This document shows positions 1-8,653 of a DNA stretch of 64,000 nucleotides, piece by piece. This stretch comes from Polaribacter sp. WD7. GTDB taxonomy: Bacteria > Bacteroidota > Bacteroidia > Flavobacteriales > Flavobacteriaceae. The notes under the pieces were generated by a model, which saw only the letters and a program-made list of their open reading frames with translations, was not told the DNA's origin and searched no databases. Location of the stretch: the NCBI RefSeq assembly GCF_003335085.1, contig NZ_QPEJ01000015.1:186001-250000 (forward strand), read 5' to 3'. The position numbers were made by a program, and so were the translations under genes. Position 1 is the stretch's first letter; each line of letters opens with the position of its first letter.

Positions 1-306
1 CTCTTAATCAATCATAGTAATCCAAATATAGCCACAACAGTCACTTCTATTTTAATGGACGAAGAGAAGCATCAATTAAGTAGATGGGATTCTCAAAACA
101 TCTTTGTTGCCGATGCTATAGAAGTATTACACAAATTGGTTAACGACTCAGTCTTTAATCTAAGGCGAATTTTAATTGGCGAAAAAATTGATGAGTTAAT
201 GAGTCAAGCAACTCAGGAAGAAAGTGTAGTTATAGATTTAGAAGTGATTCAAAATTACACAAATTTAAAAATGAGACTTTTTGAAAAGTTAAATAGAGTA
301 GTATAA
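1..306 (+). CDS. dnaG: DNA primase DnaG, C-terminal end (partial)
   Basis: The frame is open from the first base of the window and ends at TAA 304-306, giving about 101 residues of a protein that starts outside the window. The sequence has the spaced pattern of the end of flavobacterial DnaG: EKHQLSRW, then LRRILIGEKIDEL, then a helix ending in LNRVV. In DnaG this C-terminal part binds the replicative helicase DnaB. The ATG at 55 is internal, because in-frame coding sequence continues upstream of it. The position before nadE and gldB fits the order I know from Flavobacteria. Identification rests on a short stretch, so the family is likely rather than certain. Confidence 0.8.
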   Translation, partial: LLINHSNPNIATTVTSILMDEEKHQLSRWDSQNIFVADAIEVLHKLVNDSVFNLRRILIGEKIDELMSQATQEESVVIDLEVIQNYTNLKMRLFEKLNRVV

Positions 307-337
307 TCTAAAGATTAAAAAAAAACAAATACTCTAC

Positions 338-364
338 GCAACCTTTTTCTACTTTCTTCATCTA
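338..364 (+). promoter_or_regulatory. Possible ECF-sigma-type promoter of the first small peptide gene
   Basis: GCAACC at 338-343 is followed after 15 nt by CATCTA at 359-364. An AACC-type -35 and a C(G/A)TC-type -10 are the usual look of promoters read by ECF sigma factors. No TAnnTTTG box lies between dnaG and the ATG at 398. The leader would be about 25-30 nt. This is resemblance only. Confidence 0.35.
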
Positions 365-397
365 AAGTAAAACAACTTACTTTAACCAAACCGCAAT

Positions 398-526
398 ATG
401 AAAAAAATCTTAGCCTTATTAAAGATTGTTTTACTCTTTATTACCCTACCATTTGAAATTTCTAAAGGCTCAAAAAGAAGAGCGCACAAAAAAATTAATG
501 CATTAATTGTATCAGTTTTCTTTTAA
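398..526 (+). CDS. Small hydrophobic-basic peptide, copy 1 of a tandem pair (42 aa)
   Basis: This 42-codon ORF runs from ATG 398 to TAA 524-526. I do not recognise the family. Residues 4-19 are hydrophobic, and a conserved core LPFEISKGSKRRA (17-29) leads into a basic then hydrophobic tail, so a membrane-associated peptide is plausible. It aligns without gaps to the ORF at 765-896, with 25 of 42 residues identical. In the 13-residue core, 9 codons differ between copies and 8 of the changes are silent. That pattern strongly supports both being real, selected protein genes. The gene lies 90 bp after dnaG and has a possible ECF-type promoter at 338-364. Functions that would fit are a type I toxin-like membrane peptide or a small membrane regulator; neither is shown. 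Confidence 0.75.
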   Translation: MKKILALLKIVLLFITLPFEISKGSKRRAHKKINALIVSVFF

Positions 527-764
527 GAAATTGTTATTTCTACTGCTAAAATTGTCTAAGATTAGAGAGCTAGATTATCATTTTAATTTGTGTTTAAGGC
601 TATATGAAATTATATTTATCTGTAAATAAATCTTTTAAGTTAAAATAAATTTAACCTCAGATATTATGAAAATATAAAAACAGGTATTTTCCCCTATCAG
701 TTAAATTTATGATTAAATTATAAATTCTTATATTGCAGACTCTAACAAAACAAGTTTCTCAACT

Positions 765-896
765 ATGAAAAAATTTTTACAATTATTAAGAATTGCTCAA
801 TTGTTTATCTTGTTACCCTTTGAGATATCAAAAGGTTCCAAAAAAAGAGCTTACATGAAAATTAAAGAAATGATGGTAGCAGCTAATTTGCTATAA
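765..896 (+). CDS. Small hydrophobic-basic peptide, copy 2 of a tandem pair (43 aa)
   Basis: This is the paralogue of the ORF at 398-526: 43 codons from ATG 765 to TAA 894-896. It begins MKKFLQLLRI and carries the same core, LPFEISKGSKKRA, at the same residues (17-29), followed by basic and Met-rich residues. The two copies are separated by 238 bp of A+T-rich DNA with no other ORF I can support. A strong hairpin terminator follows directly at 913-945, which marks this as the 3' end of a transcription unit. The family is unknown to me. The first 19 residues could be a single membrane segment or an uncleaved signal. Confidence 0.75.
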   Translation: MKKFLQLLRIAQLFILLPFEISKGSKKRAYMKIKEMMVAANLL

Positions 897-912
897 CTAT
901 AATTAAAAAATA

Positions 913-945
913 AAAAATGCCTTAATCTTAGATTAAGGCATTTTT
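913..945. terminator. Bidirectional hairpin terminator
   Basis: A 15-bp stem (913-927 with 931-945, loop TTA) has an A-run on the left and a T-run on the right. It can end transcription of the small peptide gene on + and of nadE on -. Confidence 0.85.
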
Positions 946-962
946 AATAAAAGAAGAATTTA

Positions 963-1751
963 TTATTTCAGTTCTTTTGGAATTTCACAAACAGGAATTG
1001 GCAACATTTTATGTTGGTTTATGCGGTTTAAACGAGCATAAATTTTGAATACTTCTTGTTGTCTTCCATTAAAATTATCTTCGGTTTTACCAGCATCTTG
1101 CATTTGCATTGCCCACTCTAATTCATCATAAGAGGCTCCGAGCTGGTCTTCATCTGTCCTACTATCTCCAAACAAACCGTCAGTTGGTTGTGCTGTTTGT
1201 ATAGAATTAGGAACTTCTAAAAAAGCAGCTAGAGCATATACTTCAGACTTCATTAAGTCTGCAATAGGACTTAAATCTACACCACCATCTCCATATTTAG
1301 TATAAAATCCAACGCCAAAATCCTCAACTTTATTTCCTGTACCAGCCACTAATAAGCCGTGTATACCTGCTAAATAATACAAACTAGTCATTCTAAGTCT
1401 AGCTCTCGTGTTGGCTAAAGATAAATCTACTTTAGAAGTATCATTTGTAATAGGAACAACTTTTTTAAAGGTTTCAAAAGTATTTGTTAGATCAACTCTT
1501 ACATCAGAAACATTCTTAAATTTTGCTTTTAATTGCCTTATGTGCTCTTGAGCTCTACTAACTTGACTTTCTGCTTGATGAATAGGCATTTCTACACATA
1601 AAGTAGGTAAACCTGTTTTTGCGCATAATGTAGAGGTTAATGCAGAATCTATTCCACCAGACACACCTACAACAAAGCCATTAACGTTTGCATTTTCAGC
1701 ATATTCTTTTAACCAACCAATAATATGTTTTGAAACTTTTTCGGTATTCAT
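963..1751 (-). CDS. nadE: NAD(+) synthase, ammonia-dependent type
   Basis: This 262-residue cytoplasmic enzyme makes NAD+ from deamido-NAD+ (nicotinate adenine dinucleotide), ATP and ammonia, the last step of NAD synthesis. The ATP-pyrophosphatase loop SGGIDS is at residues 31-36, and GTGNKVED further on is the other conserved synthetase stretch. The length fits the single-domain, NH3-using form, since there is no N-terminal nitrilase (glutaminase) domain. Start is ATG 1749-1751. The gene diverges from gldB with 59 bp between them, and it shares the terminator at 913-945 with the small peptide gene. Confidence 0.95.
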   Translation of the reverse strand: MNTEKVSKHIIGWLKEYAENANVNGFVVGVSGGIDSALTSTLCAKTGLPTLCVEMPIHQAESQVSRAQEHIRQLKAKFKNVSDVRVDLTNTFETFKKVVPITNDTSKVDLSLANTRARLRMTSLYYLAGIHGLLVAGTGNKVEDFGVGFYTKYGDGGVDLSPIADLMKSEVYALAAFLEVPNSIQTAQPTDGLFGDSRTDEDQLGASYDELEWAMQMQDAGKTEDNFNGRQQEVFKIYARLNRINQHKMLPIPVCEIPKELK

Positions 1752-1767
1752 TGATAAACTATTTTAG

Positions 1768-1775
1768 TAATTTTG
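1768..1775 (+). promoter_or_regulatory. -7 promoter box for gldB-gldC
   Basis: TAATTTTG matches the Bacteroidota -7 consensus TAnnTTTG and lies 35 nt before the gldB ATG. No TTG is at the usual distance upstream, so only half of the promoter is seen. Confidence 0.5.
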
Positions 1776-1810
1776 TCGTTCTTAAATCCAGATACTAAGA
1801 TACAAAGATT

Positions 1811-2770
1811 ATGAGATTTTTTTTAAGAGTATTAATAGTTTTGCCCTTGTTTTTTTCATGTTCTGATAAAAAAAAGACCCAAATTGATGTTTCTAATATT
1901 AATGTTGATTTTTCGGTAAAAAGGTTTGATGTTGATTTTTATAATGCAAACAAATTTTCTTTAAAAGGCGTAAAAGAAAAATATCCATTTTTATTTCCAC
2001 CTTCTTTTAGTGATAGTCTAGCACTATCTAAAATCAATGATAGTACAGAACAAGAATTGTTTATTGAATCACAAAAAATATATCAAGATTTTTCAGGCGT
2101 TAAAACGCAACTTGGTTCTCTATTTAAACATATAAAATATTACAATAGAAAATTTAGAGCTCCAAATGTTATTACACTATTGACAAATATAGATTACTCA
2201 AATAGAGTTATTTATACAGATAGTTTGCTGTTAATCTCTGTAGACGCTTATTTAGGTAAGAAACATCCTTTCTACTCAGACTATCCTTCATATATTAAAG
2301 AAAATAATACAAAAGACAATATTGTTGTAGACGTTGCAAAATCTATTATTTCTACTCAAATTCTAAATAATAATAACAGAAGTTTTATAAACAAAATAAT
2401 TTATGAAGGAAAGAAAATGTACTTGCTAGATCTATATTTACCTCTAGTTTCAAATAAATTGAAAATTGGATATACTATAGATAAGTTACATTGGGCTGAA
2501 GAGAATGAAGAAAACATTTGGCAATATTTTATAGAAAAGAAAATTTTATACAGTACAAGTACAAAATTAAATAAACGGTTTATAGAAGATGCTCCGTTTT
2601 CAAAATTCTATTTAGAAGCAGATCAAATGTCTCCTGGTAAAATAGGAGTATGGGTTGGTTGGCAAATTGTTAATTCTTACATGCAAAATAATGATGTATC
2701 TTTGCAGGAGTTTTTAAAAATTAAACCAGAAGATTTATTTAAAAAATCTAAATACAAACCCAGAAAATAA
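1811..2770 (+). CDS. gldB: Gliding motility lipoprotein GldB
   Basis: GldB is a lipoprotein required for gliding motility and for T9SS function in Flavobacterium; its exact role is not known. The 319-residue product begins with a short signal peptide and lipobox ending at Cys17 (LFFSC), followed by a charged linker. The body matches what I know of GldB, with FPPSFSD, ALSK and, near the end, GKIGVWVGWQIV. The gene overlaps gldC by one base (TAATG at 2768-2772), so the two are translationally linked. The neighbours dnaG/nadE upstream and gldC downstream are the usual flavobacterial context. Confidence 0.93.
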   Translation: MRFFLRVLIVLPLFFSCSDKKKTQIDVSNINVDFSVKRFDVDFYNANKFSLKGVKEKYPFLFPPSFSDSLALSKINDSTEQELFIESQKIYQDFSGVKTQLGSLFKHIKYYNRKFRAPNVITLLTNIDYSNRVIYTDSLLLISVDAYLGKKHPFYSDYPSYIKENNTKDNIVVDVAKSIISTQILNNNNRSFINKIIYEGKKMYLLDLYLPLVSNKLKIGYTIDKLHWAEENEENIWQYFIEKKILYSTSTKLNKRFIEDAPFSKFYLEADQMSPGKIGVWVGWQIVNSYMQNNDVSLQEFLKIKPEDLFKKSKYKPRK

Positions 2771-3108
2771 TGTCAATAAAACACCATTCAAAAATTGAAT
2801 TTAATGTAGGTTTAGATGAAAATAAAGTACCAGAAGAAATTTCTTGGTCTGCAAAAGATGGAGGAATAAATAATGAGGCTTCTAAGGCAATTATGATTTC
2901 AGTTTGGGATCATAAGAGTAAAGATACTTTGCGTATGGATTTATGGACAAAAGATATGCCTGTAGATGAAATGAAACAGTTTTATCATCAAACTTTAGTT
3001 TCTATGGCAGATACATTTGAACGAGCTACTGATGACCAAAAAATGAGTGCTACAATGCGCGATTTCTGTGATTATTTTGCAGAAAAATTAGAGTTAAAAA
3101 AACAATAA
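2770..3108 (+). CDS. gldC: Gliding motility protein GldC
   Basis: GldC is a small (112-residue) protein found with GldB in gliding Bacteroidota and has no signal peptide here. It stabilises or supports GldB function in Flavobacterium; the biochemical role is unknown. Characteristic stretches are LDENKVPEEISWSAKDGG near the N-terminus and LRMDLWTKDMPVDEMKQF in the middle. The start codon overlaps the gldB stop by one base, and a terminator follows at 3127-3164, so gldBC form a two-gene operon. Confidence 0.93.
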   Translation: MSIKHHSKIEFNVGLDENKVPEEISWSAKDGGINNEASKAIMISVWDHKSKDTLRMDLWTKDMPVDEMKQFYHQTLVSMADTFERATDDQKMSATMRDFCDYFAEKLELKKQ

Positions 3109-3126
3109 TTTAGTTAACAAATATTT

Positions 3127-3164
3127 AAAAAAGATCTTTAAAATTAATTTTAAAGGTCTTTTTT
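3127..3164 (+). terminator. Terminator of gldBC
   Basis: A 17-bp stem (3127-3143 with 3148-3164, one G-T pair) has a TTAA loop and ends in a T-run 19 nt after the gldC stop. Confidence 0.8.
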
Positions 3165-3275
3165 TAATAAGCTCTATTTGCTTAGTCTATTGTGGCTATT
3201 AAAGAGTAGACTGTCATTATGCTTGAAAATTGTTAAATGCTTATTTAACGATATAAGGTAAAATAATTCAAATGA

Positions 3276-3307
3276 AAAAGAGGCTACTTTTAAAAGTAGC
3301 CTCTTTT
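3276..3307. terminator. Terminator palindrome facing the OmpA-family gene
   Basis: This is a perfect 32-nt palindrome with AAAAGAGGCTACTTTT as its left arm. It lies 22 nt beyond the stop of the minus-strand OmpA-family gene and can stop transcription from both sides. Confidence 0.8.
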
Positions 3308-3329
3308 ATATTTTATGAAGTTGTTTCTT

Positions 3330-4844
3330 TTATTCTAAACCACCTACTGGTTTAATTTCAACTCTTCTGTTTAATTGTCTACCACCGGCATTTTCATTAG
3401 AGAACTTAGGTCTAGATTCACCATAACCTTTAGATTCTAATCTTTCAGCAGGTATACCTTGGTTAATCATATACTTTCTAACACTAGCTGCTCTTCTTTG
3501 AGATAGGTACAAGTTATATCTATCACTATTTCTATTGTCTGTATGTCCTTCGATAATAAAATTAACATCTGGAACTTTTTTCATTAAGTTGATAATCTTA
3601 TCAATAGTTCCAAAAGAAATACTCTTAATTCTATCACTATTTGTATCAAAGTATATGCTAGCGGCTAATAATCCAATTTGTTGGGTTACATTAGTAGGTG
3701 CACTTGCATCTTGCTTAGGACAACCTTTGTTTTCGACAACACCAGGGGTATTAGGACATAAATCTTCTCCGTCCATAATTCCATCACCATCAGCATCTGT
3801 ATTTAAAGGACAACCTTGGTTAGAGATTGGTCCGTATTTTAATGGACATTTGTCTTTGTAGTCAGGTAAACCGTCTTTGTCAGAATCCACAGCTTTACCA
3901 TTACCATACACCATTACACCTGCGGGGGTATTTGGTTCAATATCTAATTGATCCATTACACCATCATTATCTGTATCAACAATTTTAAACTGGTTTCCAC
4001 CACCGTTTTCATCACCCCAAATGGTAAATATTTTCTTCTTACCAAGTTTAACGGCTAAACCAATACTAGTAACAAAAAATGTTTCCCAATCTTGTTTTCT
4101 TGTAATGGCTGCATCTAAATGGTCTTCATAGTTGAAGTACATCCCTGTTCTAAATTCTAAATCTACACGTTTACTAATTCTTCTTTTTATACCTAATTGA
4201 GCAGATAAATAGATAGAACTAGCATTATCTACACTATTTCTTGCAGGATTGCTACCAAAATCTGCATCTGGAAAAAATACTTCTCCATTAGGACTATCCG
4301 TTCTATTTCTTTCTCCTAATTTAGAATTGTAAAAATGATACCCTACACCAAAATAACCAGCAGCATGCCATTTACTTGCATTTGTTTGATATAAGTTAGT
4401 GAAACTAAAAATCAAATTTAATTCAGCACCAATAGCTCTACCTTCAAAGAAAAGATTATCCAAATCGCGAACAAAGTTATCACTATTAGGATTATTAATA
4501 TTTACGTAAGAAGGAGTATGGTTATCTGGGTCATTATTAAAATATTGTGCTCCACCAGAAATTTGGGTATACGTAAGCTTTGCTTCTAAACCTAATAGAG
4601 GATTAAACATTTTGTCAATGTAGACCATAGCACCAAAATTCCAATAATTGGTGTCATCGCTAGTACCAATAGAACGTAAATCACCATGCATGATAAAATT
4701 TGTGATACCACCACCGATAGCCCAACTGTTGCTGTTTTCTAGATCAATTCTATTTCCATATGTAATTTCGTCTGTTGTAAACTGACTGTAAGATTTAGCT
4801 ACTATTAAAGTGCTAAGCAAGATAAATAAAAAAATTCTCCTCAT
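3330..4844 (-). CDS. OmpA-family outer membrane protein with thrombospondin type 3 repeats
   Basis: From ATG 4842-4844 the product is 504 residues with a signal peptide (MRRIFLFILLSTLIVAKSYS). It has an N-terminal beta-barrel-like region of about 270 residues, then three calcium-binding type 3 repeats (DTDNDGVMDQLD, DSDKDGLPDYKD, DADGDGIMDGED). It ends in a C-terminal OmpA peptidoglycan-binding domain containing IIEGHTDNRNSDRYNLYLSQ. It should anchor the outer membrane to the cell wall. An ATG 14 codons upstream is in frame but would bury the signal peptide, so I took the inner start. The promoter box at 4894-4901 leaves a leader of about 45 nt. A T9SS-linked role is possible, since such OmpA/TSP3 proteins are common in gliding bacteria, but is not shown. 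Confidence 0.88.
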   Translation of the reverse strand: MRRIFLFILLSTLIVAKSYSQFTTDEITYGNRIDLENSNSWAIGGGITNFIMHGDLRSIGTSDDTNYWNFGAMVYIDKMFNPLLGLEAKLTYTQISGGAQYFNNDPDNHTPSYVNINNPNSDNFVRDLDNLFFEGRAIGAELNLIFSFTNLYQTNASKWHAAGYFGVGYHFYNSKLGERNRTDSPNGEVFFPDADFGSNPARNSVDNASSIYLSAQLGIKRRISKRVDLEFRTGMYFNYEDHLDAAITRKQDWETFFVTSIGLAVKLGKKKIFTIWGDENGGGNQFKIVDTDNDGVMDQLDIEPNTPAGVMVYGNGKAVDSDKDGLPDYKDKCPLKYGPISNQGCPLNTDADGDGIMDGEDLCPNTPGVVENKGCPKQDASAPTNVTQQIGLLAASIYFDTNSDRIKSISFGTIDKIINLMKKVPDVNFIIEGHTDNRNSDRYNLYLSQRRAASVRKYMINQGIPAERLESKGYGESRPKFSNENAGGRQLNRRVEIKPVGGLE

Positions 4845-4893
4845 TTTAAAGTATAATTTCCTGTTTGAATAATCGGGGGGAATCATTTGAACG

Positions 4894-4901
4894 CAAAAGT
4901 A
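4894..4901 (-). promoter_or_regulatory. -7 promoter box for the OmpA-family gene
   Basis: On the minus strand the sequence is TACTTTTG, a full match to TAnnTTTG, 50 nt before the chosen start at 4844. No good TTG element is at the expected distance. Confidence 0.5.
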
Positions 4902-4912
4902 TCATTTTTTTT

Positions 4913-6037
4913 TTAAAAACACTTTATTTTGTCCACAATGTAATGATAATCTTCATTTTTTTTGATAAAATCTTTTTCAGACACATCAATTAATAAAATT
5001 TTCAAGTTTTCTTCTGTTTTTATAAAACCTTGATAACCTTCTTGAATTTTTTTTAAATATGAAGATGTTATACGTTGTTCATAAGATCTTCCCCTTGTTT
5101 TAATATTTTCTAATAAACGTTCTGTATTCTGATATAAATAAATGTATAAATCTGGTTTTGTAATTTCTTTATACATGATGTTAAATATTTTCCTAAGTAA
5201 AAGATATTCATCTTTTTGTAAAGTTACTTGAGCAAATATTAACGATTTAAAAATATAATAATCTGAGATAATAAAACTCTTAAATAAGTCGAATTGTCCT
5301 AAATCATCGGTTAATTGTTGATATCTATCTGCTAAAAAACTCATCTCCAAAGGAAAAGCAAAACGCTCTTTGTCATTATAGAATTTTGGTAAAAAGGCAT
5401 TTTCTGCAAAACGCTCTAATATAATTTTTGCATTAAAATCTTCTGAAAGTTTTTTTGTTAATGATGTTTTACCTGCTCCTATGTTCCCCTCAATAGCAAT
5501 ATAATTATACTTATCTGAAATAGATACAGGTTGTAGGAGTTTTATATCTATTGATTGAATTTCTGAATTGTCATTACATTTTTTAGCAGAATTAGTAATT
5601 TGCTCTTTTGCAATGGGATGAATTATTGATGGAGCAATTTCTGCTAATGGAATCATAACAAACCTACGCGCTAACATCTTAGCATGAGGAATAATTAAAT
5701 CTTTAGATAAAATAACATCATTGTTAAAAAGTAATATATCTATATCTATTATTCGATCTTCGTATTCTTCTTTGGTTTTTTGTTGTCTTCCTAAATCTTT
5801 TTCTATGATTAATAAAGTTTCTAAGAGTTTATATGCATCTAATTTAGTAACAGCTTTTATACATATATTGTAAAAATCGTCACTATTAAACCCCCATGAA
5901 GCTGTTTTATAAATAGATGAAATTTGTAAAACATTGCCTACTTTTTTGTCTATTTGGTTAATAGCATTTTGTAAGTTTTTTGCTTTATCACCTTGGTTTG
6001 TACCAAGGGAAAGGTATGTAATGTTTTGAGTTTGCAT
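4913..6037 (-). CDS. folK: Fusion: HPPK (FolK) plus deoxynucleoside kinase
   Basis: This is one 374-residue polypeptide with two enzymes. Residues 1 to about 150 are 6-hydroxymethyl-7,8-dihydropterin pyrophosphokinase of folate synthesis, with SLGTNQGD at 10-17 and the signature RIIDIDILLF at 95-104. Residues about 175-374 are a deoxynucleoside kinase that salvages DNA precursors, with P-loop GNIGAGKTS at 184-192, LERFAENAF after it, and a lid-like TRGRSYEQR. Both halves keep their key motifs, so both are probably active. The gene ends 12 nt before the promoter box of the OmpA-family gene. Such fusions are known in Bacteroidota. Start is ATG 6035-6037. Confidence 0.93.
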   Translation of the reverse strand: MQTQNITYLSLGTNQGDKAKNLQNAINQIDKKVGNVLQISSIYKTASWGFNSDDFYNICIKAVTKLDAYKLLETLLIIEKDLGRQQKTKEEYEDRIIDIDILLFNNDVILSKDLIIPHAKMLARRFVMIPLAEIAPSIIHPIAKEQITNSAKKCNDNSEIQSIDIKLLQPVSISDKYNYIAIEGNIGAGKTSLTKKLSEDFNAKIILERFAENAFLPKFYNDKERFAFPLEMSFLADRYQQLTDDLGQFDLFKSFIISDYYIFKSLIFAQVTLQKDEYLLLRKIFNIMYKEITKPDLYIYLYQNTERLLENIKTRGRSYEQRITSSYLKKIQEGYQGFIKTEENLKILLIDVSEKDFIKKNEDYHYIVDKIKCF

Positions 6038-6093
6038 ATAGGATTACAAAGAAAATAAAAGGATTTTAATTATTGAATTTAAATTGTATTAAT

Positions 6094-6129
6094 AAAAAAA
6101 ATCGTCAAAATTAATTGACGATTTTTTTT
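6094..6129 (-). terminator. Terminator of pnp
   Basis: The stem 6094-6108 / 6115-6129 has core ATCGTCAA, loop AATTAA, and A/T runs on both sides. It lies 16 nt beyond the pnp stop. Confidence 0.85.
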
Positions 6130-6144
6130 TTAGTAAAAAAGAAA

Positions 6145-8382
6145 TTAATCTTTTTTGTCTTCTCTAGGTTTTCTATCGTCACGTCTGTTGTCACGTCCAC
6201 GGTTATCTCTACCTCTATTGTCACGTCCACGATTGTTATCTCTTGGAGGTCTTGGAGTCCAACCTTCTGGTTTTTCTAATAAAGCTTTTCTAGAAACTTT
6301 TTCTTTACGCGTTTTAGGGTCTATACCAAAGTATTTAACATCTAAAACATCGCCTAATTTTACTACATCAGAAACATTGTCTGTACGTTCCCAAGCTAAT
6401 TCACTTACATGCAATAAAACTTCGTTTCCAGGAGCTTCTGTATATTCTACAACTGCACCAAAATCTAACATTTTAATTACTTTTACTTCGTAAACAGAAC
6501 CTTTTTCTGGCTTAAATAGCATAGATTCTATTTTAGCAATTACAGCGTCCATTCCTTCAGGTTTTGTTCCTAAAATTTCAATAATACCTTCTTCTGTTAC
6601 TGGATCTTCTGTAATTACAATAGTAGTTTCAGTTTCTTTTTGTAATTCTTGTATGTGTTTTCCTCCAGGGCCAATAAATGCACCAATTAAGTCATTAGGA
6701 ATTCTTCTGGTAATCATTTTAGGAGCGTGAGCCTTAACATCTGCATTTGGCGTTTCAATAGTATCGGTTAGTTTACTTAAAATATGTAAACGACCGTCTC
6801 TTGCTTGCTTTAATGCATTTACTAAAATCTCGTAACTTAATCCTTTGATTTTAATATCCATTTGACAAGCTGTAATACCATCTGCAGTTCCTGTTACTTT
6901 AAAGTCCATATCACCTAAATGATCTTCATCACCTAAAATATCAGATAAAACCGCATAGTTATCACCATCAGAAATTAATCCCATTGCAATACCAGAAACA
7001 GGTTTCTTTAATTGAACCCCAGCATCCATTAATGCCATTGTTCCAGAACAAACTGTTGCCATAGAAGAAGAACCATTAGATTCTAATACTTCACTTACAA
7101 CTCTTACTGTATAAGGGCAATCTGCAGGAATCATTCCTTTTAACGCTCTTTGTGCTAAATTTCCATGCCCAACTTCTCTTCTAGAAGTACCTCTAATTGG
7201 ACGTGCTTCTCCTGTTGAGAATGGTGGAAAATTATAGTGTAAATAGAATGTTTCTTCACCTTCGTAAGATGGCATGTCTATTTGATTTGCCTCTCTAGAA
7301 GTTCCTAAAGTTACTGTAGCTAACGCTTGTGTTTCTCCTCTTGTAAAGATTGATGAACCGTGTGTAGATGGTAAATAATCTACCTCACACCAAATTGGTC
7401 TAATATCAGTAGTTTTTCTTCCGTCTAAACGTAATCCCTCTTGTAAAGTTAAATCACGAATAGCCGTTTTCTGTGCTTTTGCAACATACTTACCGATTAG
7501 TTTTCCGAATTCAGCTTGCTCTTCTTCCGAAAATGAATTGAAAACCTCATCCTTAATTTCGCTAAATGCAGCACTTCTTTCATGTTTAGCAGAACCTGCT
7601 TTTGCAATTGCGTAGGTTTTATCGTAAACTAATTCTTTAATTTTAGCTGCTAACTCTTCATCTTCTACTTCTGGTTCGTATTCACGAGTTTCTTTCTTTC
7701 CAAAAGCTTCAGCCAATGCAACTTGAGCAGCACATTGTACTTTAATGGCTTCGTGTGCAACTTTTATTGCTTCTGCCATTTCTTCTTCAGAACATTCATC
7801 CATTTCACCTTCTACCATCATTACTGAATCTTCAGAAGCACCAACCATCATGTCGATATCTGCGTCTTCTAATTGAGCTCTTGTGGGGTTAATTACAAAT
7901 TCTCCATTTATTCTAGCTACTCTTACTTCAGAGATTGGGCATTCGAATGGTAAATCTGATAACTGAATAGCCGCAGAAGCTGCTAAACCAGCCATTGCAT
8001 CAGGCATAACATCATCATCATGAGACATCATTTGAATCATAACCTGAGTTTCTGCATGGTAATCTTTTGGAAATAATGGACGTAATACACGGTCTACCAA
8101 ACGCATGGTTAATACTTCTCCGTCACTTGGTCTTGCTTCTCTTTTAAAGAAACCACCAGGATAACGTCCTGCAGCAGCAAATTTTTCTCTATAATCTACT
8201 GTTAATGGTAAAAAATCTACGTCTGCTTGGTTGTAGTTAGAAACTACAGTACACAATAACATACATTTACCTGATTGAACAACAACGGAACCGTGCGCTT
8301 GTTTGGCTAATTTACCGGTTTCTAATGTGATGGTTCTTCCATCTCCAAGGTCTATAACCTCTTTAAATACTTTTGGAATCAT
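6145..8382 (-). CDS. pnp: Polynucleotide phosphorylase
   Basis: PNPase is a trimeric 3'-5' exoribonuclease that degrades RNA by phosphorolysis. The 745-residue product has two RNase PH domains (about 1-230 and 320-550), separated by a helical domain. These are followed by a KH domain (about 555-620, [15 protein letters not shown]) and an S1 domain (about 625-695). The second RNase PH domain carries [15 protein letters not shown]. The last 35 residues are an Arg/Gly/Asp-rich tail with RGRDN repeats, a likely flexible RNA-binding extension. The start is ATG 8380-8382, matching the family N-terminus ([13 protein letters not shown]). rpsO lies upstream as in many bacteria, but a terminator and a 270-nt structured leader separate the two genes. 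Confidence 0.97.
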   Translation of the reverse strand: MIPKVFKEVIDLGDGRTITLETGKLAKQAHGSVVVQSGKCMLLCTVVSNYNQADVDFLPLTVDYREKFAAAGRYPGGFFKREARPSDGEVLTMRLVDRVLRPLFPKDYHAETQVMIQMMSHDDDVMPDAMAGLAASAAIQLSDLPFECPISEVRVARINGEFVINPTRAQLEDADIDMMVGASEDSVMMVEGEMDECSEEEMAEAIKVAHEAIKVQCAAQVALAEAFGKKETREYEPEVEDEELAAKIKELVYDKTYAIAKAGSAKHERSAAFSEIKDEVFNSFSEEEQAEFGKLIGKYVAKAQKTAIRDLTLQEGLRLDGRKTTDIRPIWCEVDYLPSTHGSSIFTRGETQALATVTLGTSREANQIDMPSYEGEETFYLHYNFPPFSTGEARPIRGTSRREVGHGNLAQRALKGMIPADCPYTVRVVSEVLESNGSSSMATVCSGTMALMDAGVQLKKPVSGIAMGLISDGDNYAVLSDILGDEDHLGDMDFKVTGTADGITACQMDIKIKGLSYEILVNALKQARDGRLHILSKLTDTIETPNADVKAHAPKMITRRIPNDLIGAFIGPGGKHIQELQKETETTIVITEDPVTEEGIIEILGTKPEGMDAVIAKIESMLFKPEKGSVYEVKVIKMLDFGAVVEYTEAPGNEVLLHVSELAWERTDNVSDVVKLGDVLDVKYFGIDPKTRKEKVSRKALLEKPEGWTPRPPRDNNRGRDNRGRDNRGRDNRRDDRKPREDKKD

Positions 8383-8653
8383 AAGTTTTTAAAATTCTAA
8401 ATTTTTAATTTGTTTGTTGTTGTGTTGTACTGAAATAAAAATCAGCATAAATAGTTGTTGTGTGTTTTCCAATGGAAATTCAAAAGGATTGTTAGTTCTT
8501 TTGATTTTTTTTCTTACTGTTGTAAGAAGTAAAGCTAATTTGAGATTAACTTTATTATAGTTCTGTTTGTTAGACAGAATTGTGTTTTTTATAAGTTCCC
8601 ATTTCATGGGGATGATTGCCTACCTATTTTAAAAAGGTAAGATATTTATTACT
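8383..8653 (-). promoter_or_regulatory. Structured pnp 5' leader with five hairpins
   Basis: The 312 nt between rpsO and pnp hold the rpsO terminator and then this leader. Five short perfect stems lie along it: 8621-8639 (TACCT/AGGTA), 8598-8610 (CCCAT/ATGGG), 8561-8579 (TTCTGT/ACAGAA), 8511-8528 (TTCTTAC/GTAAGAA) and 8466-8478 (TTTCC/GGAAA). In enterobacteria, PNPase represses its own mRNA through a hairpin leader cut by RNase III; a similar role here is inference. A 72-codon frame (8389-8607, minus) overlaps the leader, but its product looks like no protein family I know, and I do not call it. No full promoter box was found. Confidence 0.45.

Noticed and set aside
4845..4886. A start for the OmpA-family gene 14 codons upstream
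   Set aside because: It would place MIPPDYSNRKLYFK before a complete signal peptide; the inner ATG gives a normal secreted protein.
8389..8607. A 72-codon open frame upstream of pnp on the minus strand
   Set aside because: Its product resembles no family, it is crossed by several perfect hairpins of the pnp leader, and long A+T-rich leaders easily stay open by chance.
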